Below are positions 7,032 to 12,520 of a stretch of DNA of 13,389 nucleotides, piece by piece (positions within the stretch are counted from its first letter, which is position 1; each line of letters opens with the position of its first letter). This DNA is from Prosthecobacter debontii. Lineage in GTDB: Bacteria; Verrucomicrobiota; Verrucomicrobiia; Verrucomicrobiales; Akkermansiaceae. Location: contig CAMCXJ010000048.1 in NCBI GenBank assembly GCA_945883455.1, positions 1 to 13,389 of the forward strand, read 5' to 3'. The notes beneath the pieces are model-generated. The model did not search any database. It saw nothing but the letters and a program-made list of their open reading frames with translations, and was not told the DNA's origin. The translations under genes and the position numbers were made by a program.

Positions 7032-7038
7032 ACGAAGA

Positions 7039-7236
7039 TTTTCACCGCAGAGGCGCAGAGGTCGCAGAGGGAACGCTGAGAAAAGTTTGTGTTTTGGGAT
7101 AGTGCAGGGCATTTTTCACGGAGACTCCATTCACCCATTGGGTGAACAAAGCAGTTCTATCGTTTTCCCAAATTTCCATCTTCCCACATGCAAGGCTCTG
7201 CGTTCCTTTGCGACTTCTGCGCCTCTGCGGTGAAAA
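7039..7236. repeat. Inverted repeat pair (42/41 bp) around a 115-bp spacer
   Basis: The left arm 7039-7080 starts TTTTCACCGCAGAGGCGCAG and carries GCAGAG three times at 8-9 bp spacing. The right arm 7196-7236 is its reverse complement with three mismatches and one single-base gap; the outer 21 bases are identical. The 115-bp spacer holds the palindrome TTCACCC-ATT-GGGTGAA (7130-7146) and no gene. The size and inverted layout resemble a small non-autonomous element, but there are no evident target-site duplications. Confidence 0.7.
7130..7146. other. Palindrome inside the inverted-repeat spacer
   Basis: TTCACCC (7130-7136) and GGGTGAA (7140-7146) are perfect complements around ATT. It could be a protein-binding site or a small hairpin; no adjacent promoter is evident. 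Confidence 0.4.
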
Positions 7237-7255
7237 ATTGATACCCAACTGCGGA

Positions 7256-7569
7256 ATTTAGGTTGATTTGGAAGGTGGTGGGCAAGATTCCCCCACAACG
7301 GTCCAGGGCTGGAATCCCCAGCCCCGGTTCAATACGAACGGACTTTTATCAGTCAGTCTTGATGCTGGAATTCAAAAGCAGCCGGGAAGGGTGCAAGTCA
7401 AGCGACAGAATCTGCGGCACCCGTGCCATAGGGGAATGGGGACGATTTCGTCACAACCATGGATCGCGCGGCGGGTATCATTCCCCATGGGTAAGGCGGA
7501 TTCGGCTCGGTCGGGCCTGATCCAGAACGGAGGAGCCGTGATCACGGAAAGGTGGTGAAGCCGCGCCGC
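7256..7569. other. Hairpin-dense intergenic DNA without a recognised gene
   Basis: About 310 bases with no credible protein gene; the short open frames here have no recognisable features. Structure is plentiful: GTGGG/CCCAC (7278-7282 with 7292-7296), GGGCTGG/CCAGCCC (7306-7312 with 7318-7324), GGGGAATG/CATTCCCC (7431-7438 with 7479-7486), and the perfect 12-bp palindrome CCGTGATCACGG (7536-7547). The stretch at 7456-7505 resembles a decayed copy of the 61-bp module found downstream: it has CATGGATCGCG, then CATGGGTAAGGCGGATTC, close to the ends and right flank of the second module. I could not match it to a known riboswitch or ribozyme. Confidence 0.5.
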
Positions 7570-7592
7570 TGGGACCGCGAGTCTGCGACTCG

Positions 7593-7653
7593 CAAGCCCA
7601 TGGATAGCGAAAGGGAAAAGCCCCGAAGGGCTGATTCTTTCTCCGATCATGGG
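7593..7653. repeat. 61-bp module, copy A
   Basis: Begins CAAGCCCATGGATAGCG and ends CGATCATGGG. Terminal inverted repeats CCCATG (7597-7602) and CATGGG (7648-7653) enclose the hairpin AGCCC-CGAA-GGGCT (7619-7632). It is the same length as copy B, with four base differences, two of which compensate each other in the hairpin stem. Confidence 0.8.
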
Positions 7654-7683
7654 ATTGCGGGTTGCAAACCCGTGGTCCCGGGG

Positions 7684-7744
7684 CAAGCCCATGGATAGCG
7701 AAAGGGAAAAGCCTCGAAAGGCTAATTCTTCCTCCGATCATGGG
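7684..7744. repeat. 61-bp module, copy B
   Basis: Direct repeat of copy A starting 91 bp downstream. Terminal CCCATG (7688-7693) and CATGGG (7739-7744) are kept. The inner hairpin is AGCCT-CGAA-AGGCT (7710-7723): relative to copy A, a C-G pair has become T-A with the stem intact. The other two changes are G to A just after the stem and T to C in the 3' part. Confidence 0.8.
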
Positions 7745-7855
7745 TATCGGCGGATTCCGATCCGCCGCTCCATGAAGGGCACGCAGGACGGATCAGCCCT
7801 ACCGGATGGACATGTAAAAACTCATCTTCCCATTCAGGCTAAATGAAGAGAGACC

Positions 7856-7921
7856 CACGGATAAAGAGGACGGGAAATGCAGAGCGCCATCCGTGTTTAT
7901 CCGTGTCCATCCGTGGTTCGA
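7856..7921 (+). repeat. TCCGTG triplet repeat with an inverted partial copy upstream
   Basis: TCCGTG occurs at 7890-7895, 7900-7905 and 7910-7915, an exact 10-bp period, ending GTTCGA. CACGGATAAA (7856-7865) is the reverse complement of TTTATCCGTG (7896-7905), so part of the repeat is present in both orientations. It lies about 80 bp before the helicase-nuclease start and could influence its promoter. It is the same family as 6998-7031. Confidence 0.65.
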
Positions 7922-7985
7922 ATTCTTCTCCACTTCTCTCTCAGCAGTAATCAAGGCGTGACAAGCGGCGGGTTGTGGCGAGCCT

Positions 7986-7990
7986 AAGGT
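7986..7990 (+). promoter_or_regulatory. Ribosome binding site supporting ATG 7999
   Basis: AAGGT sits 8 nt before ATG 7999, a usable Shine-Dalgarno spacing. This favours ATG 7999 over GTG 7975. Most other genes in the window have no such sequence. Confidence 0.45.
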
Positions 7991-7998
7991 CAAGACCG

Positions 7999-10900
7999 AT
8001 GCAATTTCCCGAGAAAAATCTGCTCGTGCTCGCCTCAGCGGGGTCGGGGAAAACATACCGCCTTTCCGACCGGATCATCGGGCTGATGGCGGGGGGGGTG
8101 GAGCCGGAGAGGATCGTGGCACTCACCTTTACGCGGAAGGCGGCGGGAGAGTTCGCGGACGCGATTTTGCGCAAGCTGGCGGAGGCGGCGAAGGATCCTG
8201 GCAAGGCGGCGGAACTGGAAGCGCGGCTGGGCGTAGGGGCGGTGGATTTCGCGGGGTTGCTGGAGAAGCTGACGGGGAAACTGCCGCGCCTGACGCTAGG
8301 GACGATGGACGGTTTTTTCGCGAAGGTGGTGAAATGTTTCCAGTACGAGCTGGGCGTGACCGGTGGGCGCTTCGAGCTGCTGCAAGGCGAGGTGGCGGAG
8401 GGTATCAAGGATGAGCTGTTAGAGGGCTTGCTGGAAGGCGGCGCGCATGGGCACGATGGGGAGGAGTTCGTGGCTGTTTTCCGCCGGGCGACGCAAGGCA
8501 AGGAAGGCGCGGGGGTGCTGGAGGAGCTGCGGGGATTTATCGGCGGCTGGCATGGGATTTACGTTTCCCCGGAGAATCTGGTTTGGGGGCCGCCGGAGCT
8601 GGCGGGCGTGGAGATTTCCGAGTGGGACAAGCAAAAAGGCGCGCTGGTGGAGGCGGTGGAGCGGGATTGGCCGAATGTGGTGAAGACCCATAAGGATCAG
8701 GAGAAAAAGGCCGGGGACATGTTCGCGCTGCTGCGCAATCACACGATCGGCAGCGGCTCGCTGAACGTGAAGACAGGGATGTGGCCAAGGGTGCTGGAAG
8801 GCATCCTCTCGGGCAAGGGGCCGATCCATGCGAAAGTCAGCAAGGATTTCACGATCGACGGCCTCGCCGCCCAAGCGCTGCGCGATCTCGCGGAGCTGGC
8901 GGCGCGTTGCGAACTGGCCGCCGCGCTCTCGCGGACGCGCGGGGTGCGGGACTTGATCGCCACCTACGACGGACTCGTGGAGCGGGAGCTGAGGACGAAG
9001 GGCAAGCTCGGCTTTGATGACGTGAAACGCCTGATGGGGGCGTGGATGAGCGGCGAGGACGCGCGGCTGCGGCGCGAGGCGGTGGATTTCCGGCTCGATT
9101 CCAACTACGGTCACTGGTTGCTCGACGAGTTCCAGGACACCAGCCGCGTGGAGTGGAACGCCCTGCTGCCGCTGGTCGAGGAAGGCATCACGAACGATGA
9201 ATCTACGGTTTTCATAGTAGGTGATAAAAAACAGGCGATCTACGCGTGGCGCGGCGGTGAGGTCGGCCTCTTCGATGAAATCACGGAAACTTACGGCGGC
9301 GGGCTGCAGATCGAGACGATGGCGGAGTCATGGCGCTCCTGCCCGGAGGTGCTTGAGCCGGTGAACCGTGTATTCGGTGACAAGGCGACCATGGGAGGGC
9401 TTTTCGGTACCGCCGCCGCGAGGTGGGAGTGGGAGGAGCACGTTCCTGCCAAGCCGCTGCGCAAACCGGAGAACGAGGGTCACGCGCTCGTCGAGGTGAT
9501 GGACAAGGAGGAGAAATCCGAACGCGTGATCAGGCTGCTGAAGGAGCTCGGCGTGGGCAACAAACGGATTTCCTGCGGTATCCTGATGTCCACCAACGAG
9601 AAGGTGAAGGAGCTCGCCGACGAGCTGCGGGCGGCGAGTTTCCAGGTGGTAGAGGAAGGGGAAAGGGAGCCGGGCAAGGATCATCCGGTGGGTGTGATGG
9701 TCTGGCAGTTGCTGCGCTGGCTAGCGAATCCCGCCGACCTCTTCGCCGAGCGGACGGTGATGATGTCGCCGCTAAAGCCGGTGCTCGATGACCGTTTCGG
9801 CACGGCATGGCAGGCGGCGTGGGAGGGGCTGGGCCGGCGCGTTTCCGAGATCGGCTTCGCGGGCATGGTAGGCGAGCTCGTCGCGCCGCTGCTGGATGGC
9901 TGGGAAATGTTCGGAAGGCGGCGGGCGCAGGATTTGCTGGAGGCGCTGGGCGAGCTCGACCGCCAAGGCGTGGTCACCGCGCGCGAGGCGGCGGAGGGGA
10001 TCGGGCGTAGGAAAATTTCCCAAAGCCCCGGTGTGGCGGCAGTGCAGGTGATGACGATCCACAAATCGAAGGGGCTCGGCTTCGATGTGGTGGTGTTGCC
10101 CGACGTGCCGTCAAAAAAAATCCCGGATCTGTCCCATTACAAGACCGTGACCGGCGATGACTGGATCACAATGGCTCCCGCGCAATGGGTGCGGGAGATG
10201 ATCCCCGAGCTGCGCGAGGCCGAAAACCGCTGGGCGTCACAGCAGGCCTACGAGTCCTTCTGCAAACTCTACGTGGCGATGACGCGCGCGAAACGAGGCC
10301 TTTACGTGTTTCTAGACACCCCCGCCGCCTCCGCCGAGGACGGTAAAGCCAGCCTCTCAAACTGGCTGATGACATCGCTCGAAATCGATGGCGTGGAGAA
10401 TGGAATTTTCGAAACCGGCAACCCGAATTGGGCGGACGGGATTGAAGAAATCGGTGCCCCGGAAAAAGCGCCGCATATCCGGTTGGGCGGCGCGGTGACG
10501 AAACGCTCTCGCCGCAGCCCCAGCGGAGAAAAAGGAAAATCCGCCAGCAAGGTATCGCCGCAAGGCCGCCGCTTTGGCACGGCGATCCATGAAGCGTTCG
10601 AGCAGATCGGATGGATCGATGAGGAACACGCTCCCGATTTCTCCGCGGATCTCCGCAAGACCATGGAGCAGGGGCTTTCCGCGCCGCCGATCCGAGCGTT
10701 GTTAAGCAAGGATGGGCGGGCGATCGACCTCCACCGCGAGCAACGGATCGAGGCCGTATTGGATGGCAAGTGGTTGAGCGGGGTGATCGACCGGCTCCAT
10801 ATCCACCGCGATGCCAACGGCTCTGCGGAAAAGGTGGAGATCATCGATTTCAAGACCGACCGCGTGGACTCAGCGGAAGAGTTGATGGTGAGATACGCCG

Positions 10901-11004
10901 GCCAGATGGAGGCTTACCGGCAGGCGATGCAAGCGATCCATCAGGAGGCAGCGGTGAAATGCCTGCTCATCTCCACAGCACTGATGAGCGTGGTGGAGGT
11001 CTAG
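7999..11004 (+). CDS. AddA/RecB-like UvrD-family helicase-nuclease
   Basis: A 1001-aa superfamily 1A DNA helicase fused to a RecB-type nuclease, expected to act on double-strand DNA ends in recombinational repair. Helicase motifs in order: Walker A ASAGSGKT (12-19), Ia LTFTRKAAGEF, Walker B/II DEFQDTS (376-382), III VGDKKQAIYAWRGG (407-420), IV SWRSCPEVL, V MTIHKSKGLGFD (685-696) and VI YVAMTRAKRGLYV (758-770). The C-terminal PD-(D/E)XK domain has H864 (TAIHEAFE), D931 (GVIDRL), D950 and K952 (IIDFKTD), and the QMEAYRQAM motif (969-977), so the nuclease looks active. The length fits AddA-type proteins, at the short end. AddB, its usual partner, is not adjacent on either side. ATG 7999 is supported by AAGGT at 7986-7990. 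An 8-G run lies at 8091-8098. Upstream DNA is repeat-rich; no terminator is seen after the stop. Confidence 0.9.
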   Translation: MQFPEKNLLVLASAGSGKTYRLSDRIIGLMAGGVEPERIVALTFTRKAAGEFADAILRKLAEAAKDPGKAAELEARLGVGAVDFAGLLEKLTGKLPRLTLGTMDGFFAKVVKCFQYELGVTGGRFELLQGEVAEGIKDELLEGLLEGGAHGHDGEEFVAVFRRATQGKEGAGVLEELRGFIGGWHGIYVSPENLVWGPPELAGVEISEWDKQKGALVEAVERDWPNVVKTHKDQEKKAGDMFALLRNHTIGSGSLNVKTGMWPRVLEGILSGKGPIHAKVSKDFTIDGLAAQALRDLAELAARCELAAALSRTRGVRDLIATYDGLVERELRTKGKLGFDDVKRLMGAWMSGEDARLRREAVDFRLDSNYGHWLLDEFQDTSRVEWNALLPLVEEGITNDESTVFIVGDKKQAIYAWRGGEVGLFDEITETYGGGLQIETMAESWRSCPEVLEPVNRVFGDKATMGGLFGTAAARWEWEEHVPAKPLRKPENEGHALVEVMDKEEKSERVIRLLKELGVGNKRISCGILMSTNEKVKELADELRAASFQVVEEGEREPGKDHPVGVMVWQLLRWLANPADLFAERTVMMSPLKPVLDDRFGTAWQAAWEGLGRRVSEIGFAGMVGELVAPLLDGWEMFGRRRAQDLLEALGELDRQGVVTAREAAEGIGRRKISQSPGVAAVQVMTIHKSKGLGFDVVVLPDVPSKKIPDLSHYKTVTGDDWITMAPAQWVREMIPELREAENRWASQQAYESFCKLYVAMTRAKRGLYVFLDTPAASAEDGKASLSNWLMTSLEIDGVENGIFETGNPNWADGIEEIGAPEKAPHIRLGGAVTKRSRRSPSGEKGKSASKVSPQGRRFGTAIHEAFEQIGWIDEEHAPDFSADLRKTMEQGLSAPPIRALLSKDGRAIDLHREQRIEAVLDGKWLSGVIDRLHIHRDANGSAEKVEIIDFKTDRVDSAEELMVRYAGQMEAYRQAMQAIHQEAAVKCLLISTALMSVVEV

Positions 11005-11163
11005 ACTGTTTGCTTAAAAAGCCCTTTCGTAATGAATCCTGGCGGGGGGATTCTTGCCCTAAGCTTCCCAATAAAAATGTGGATCATTGCGCAATTTCCG
11101 GAGTGCAGACCGCCGGAAGTATGCTAGCCTCTGGCGACTTCGAGATTCAACCATACCAACACC

Positions 11164-11499
11164 ATGAACAACCGCCGCAATTTCCTGCGCCAACTCGCCG
11201 TTTCCGCCGCCATCCCAGCCGCCGTATGCTCCCGGGCATTCGGCCAGGCACCGCCGCCGGCCAAGCTTGAAGAGACCGATCCCGTCGCCATCGCGCTCGG
11301 CTACAAAGAGGACACCACCAAGGTGGACGCCGTCAAATATCCCATGCACAAGCCGGAGCAAAGATGCGACAACTGCGCCCTCTACACCGGAAAAGCCGGC
11401 GAAGCGTCCGGCCCGTGCGGAGCTTTCGGAGGCAAGCTTGTCACCGCCGCCGGATGGTGCCAGGTCTGGGCGAAAAAACCCGAGCCCGCCAAACCGTAG
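11164..11499 (+). CDS. Tat-exported high-potential iron-sulfur protein (HiPIP)
   Basis: A 111-aa precursor of a small periplasmic electron carrier with one [4Fe-4S] cluster. The N-terminus is a twin-arginine signal (NNRRNFLRQLAVSAA), consistent with export after cofactor insertion; cleavage is likely after AFGQA. The mature part is about 80 residues. The four cluster ligands are C68, C71, C85 and C99, in the spacing C-x2-C-x13-C-x13-C, with Gly/Trp before the last cysteine (AAGWCQVW) as is typical of HiPIPs. The conserved ALGYKED segment near the mature N-terminus also fits the family. It would shuttle electrons between a membrane complex and a periplasmic acceptor; no partner is encoded nearby. 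The 159-bp upstream gap has no strong promoter, and no Shine-Dalgarno sequence is seen. Its 3' 118 bases overlap a putative antisense ORF (11382-11642). Confidence 0.9.
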   Translation: MNNRRNFLRQLAVSAAIPAAVCSRAFGQAPPPAKLEETDPVAIALGYKEDTTKVDAVKYPMHKPEQRCDNCALYTGKAGEASGPCGAFGGKLVTAAGWCQVWAKKPEPAKP

Positions 11500-11642
11500 T
11501 CGGGATCACGGCCGTCCCCACCTCCGGCGATCGGAGGCCCTGTGCGGATGACAGTTTCCCCTGGTGATGGCCGCTCAAGCTCTTGCGTGATCCAGTCCAC
11601 CCCGCCTAGCTCCGTGAAAAAAACTGGGATCATCCTTGTCAT
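11382..11642 (-). CDS. Possible small ORF coupled to trmB, antisense to the HiPIP gene
   Basis: An 86-aa open frame whose ATG (11642-11640) overlaps the trmB stop as ATGA, the classic layout for translational coupling. The first ~50 residues read like protein (MIPVFFTELGGVDWITQEL, then a Gly/Pro/Asp-rich stretch with GGGDGRDPDYG). The last third is antisense to the 3' end of the HiPIP gene and looks less natural there, with Pro/Ala-rich composition. I do not recognise it. It may be a real coupled gene whose end has been displaced into the HiPIP gene, a truncated remnant, or chance. The ATGA junction is the main support. Confidence 0.35.
   Translation of the reverse strand: MTRMIPVFFTELGGVDWITQELERPSPGETVIRTGPPIAGGGDGRDPDYGLAGSGFFAQTWHHPAAVTSLPPKAPHGPDASPAFPV
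11521..11537. other. Hairpin after the HiPIP gene
   Basis: CCTCCG (11521-11526) and CGGAGG (11532-11537) pair around GCGAT, 21 bp after the HiPIP stop. No T-run follows on either strand, so any terminator role is weak. It lies within the putative minus-strand ORF 11382-11642. Confidence 0.3.
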
Positions 11643-12256
11643 CGCTTTCCGCTCACGCAGCGGATGCGGTTCATCGATTTCCCCTCCGCTTCCCATTGGA
11701 TTTGGAAATCTGTCTTCGGGTAGAAAAATGAATCCTCCTCCCACGGCGCGCTCGCGAACAACCCGCTCTCGTGGATTTTCCCGCAGGCTTCCTCGAAGTA
11801 TCCCTCGTGGTCTGTCATGAAAAGGAACTCGCCGCCGGGTTGCAGCGCGGCTTTCACCGCCTCAAGGAACGGGATCTGCACGAGGCGGCGGCGGTGATGC
11901 TTGAACTTCGGCCACGGATCCGGGCAGAGCAGGTGGATGCGGGAAACGGAGGCTTCCGGCAACAGCCACTCCACCACGTATTTCGAATCCAGCCGCAGGA
12001 TGCGGGCGTTGGCCGCGCCCGCGCGACGGATCTTCTTCGCCACCTTTTTGCAACGGCCCAGCAACCTCTCCACCCCGATGAAATCCCGCTCCGGAAACGC
12101 TGCCGCCAGCTCCACGAGAAACGACCCGTCCCCGCATCCGAGGTCGATCTCCAACGGTCGCTCCCCGTTGCGGATTTCATCCATCTCCAGCCGCCGGAAA
12201 TAATGCGGAGGGACGAATTCGGCTTCGGAAATCGGCGGGCGCGGCAAGGTGTTCAT
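11639..12256 (-). CDS. trmB: tRNA (guanine-N7)-methyltransferase
   Basis: A 205-aa SAM-dependent enzyme that methylates G46 of tRNA at N7. The Rossmann fold starts with LEIDLGCGDGSFL (SAM motif I). GVERLLGRCKKVAKKI is the family's second strand and helix. The signature HLLCPDPWPKFKHHRRRL contains the PDPWPK catalytic/tRNA-binding loop. TDHEGYFEEACGKI follows, and the C-terminus ends in the expected basic tail after a FYPKTDFQ segment. The length matches bacterial TrmB (about 210-240 aa). I chose ATG 12256; a TTG at 12277 would add seven residues without support. The start overlaps no other gene. At the other end the stop overlaps a possible ATG (ATGA), suggesting a coupled downstream ORF. It is convergent with the HiPIP gene. 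Confidence 0.93.
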   Translation of the reverse strand: MNTLPRPPISEAEFVPPHYFRRLEMDEIRNGERPLEIDLGCGDGSFLVELAAAFPERDFIGVERLLGRCKKVAKKIRRAGAANARILRLDSKYVVEWLLPEASVSRIHLLCPDPWPKFKHHRRRLVQIPFLEAVKAALQPGGEFLFMTDHEGYFEEACGKIHESGLFASAPWEEDSFFYPKTDFQIQWEAEGKSMNRIRCVSGKR

Positions 12257-12520
12257 GGCGGAACTCTCAACTTTCAAATTTCAAGATACAAGGAAGACGA
12301 GCTTCACGCTGGGCATCGGGGGCTGGGGCATGTAGAGCCACCCCTGATTGTGAAACTTTGCTTGAAGCGGTATATCGATGGACTAGGGTAAAAGCCGTGA
12401 TCGCTGAAAATTTCAAAACCTTCTCAGTCTCGTCGCGGGATACGCCATCACATGGTGGACGGATGAACCCGTAATCGAAATCAAAGTGCTTGATATCCGT
12501 CCGATCACCTAAATCCCCCC
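12257..12520. other. Divergent intergenic gap with possible decayed coding remnants
   Basis: A 264-bp gap between trmB (minus) and the amidase gene (plus). Two short open stretches without usable starts read like protein ends: plus strand about 12418-12511, ending LDIRPIT, and minus strand about 12290-12380, ending KLVFLVS. Neither is assignable to a family. No hairpin of note. These could be remnants of a lost gene, or chance. Confidence 0.3.
12348..12376 (+). promoter_or_regulatory. Candidate sigma-70 promoter for the amidase gene
   Basis: TTGTGA (12348-12353) and TATATC (12371-12376) are separated by exactly 17 bp, each with 4 of 6 bases matching the consensus. The amidase ATG is about 140 bp downstream, so the leader would be long. 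It is the best match seen in the gap but unconfirmed. Confidence 0.35.

Larger units (their letters stand above)
7571..7775. repeat. Array of variable hairpins alternating with a conserved 61-bp module
   Basis: Order: hairpin 1 (GCGAGTC-TGC-GACTCGC, 7577-7593), module A (7593-7653), hairpin 2 (CGGGTT-GCA-AACCCG, 7658-7672), module B (7684-7744), hairpin 3 (CGGCGGAT-TCCG-ATCCGCCG, 7748-7767). The module period is 91 bp. The hairpins share position and shape but not stem sequence. Outer pairings add to hairpin 1 (GGG/CCC), hairpin 2 (GGGA/TCCC) and hairpin 3 (TCATGG/CCATGA, 7738-7743 with 7770-7775). Confidence 0.75.

Noticed and set aside
6476..7102. 208-aa plus-strand frame
   Set aside because: It starts inside the small-RNA terminator, overlaps the membrane-protein gene in another frame, and then runs through intergenic repeats; no protein features.
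7330..7560. Group II intron or riboswitch
   Set aside because: Phrases such as GGTGCAAGTC and GAGCCGTGATC recall intron or cobalamin-switch pieces, but no domain V, no reverse transcriptase and no complete conserved core could be found.
7571..7775. CRISPR array
   Set aside because: The repeats are 61 bp, only two copies, and the units between them are self-complementary hairpins; no cas genes in the window.
7910..7925. tRNA T-arm-like GGTTCGAAT
   Set aside because: It is the end of the TCCGTG repeat; no acceptor, D or anticodon stems surround it.
6870..7998. Insertion sequence or integrase gene
   Set aside because: No transposase- or recombinase-like frame is present in the repeat-rich stretch on either strand.
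7941..9114. Two minus-strand frames (186 and 231 aa)
   Set aside because: Both are opposite the helicase-nuclease gene and have Ser/Pro- or His/Arg-rich composition.
11097..11125. Promoter before the HiPIP gene
   Set aside because: TATGCT at 11120-11125 is a passable -10, but the matching -35 position (TCCGGA) is poor.
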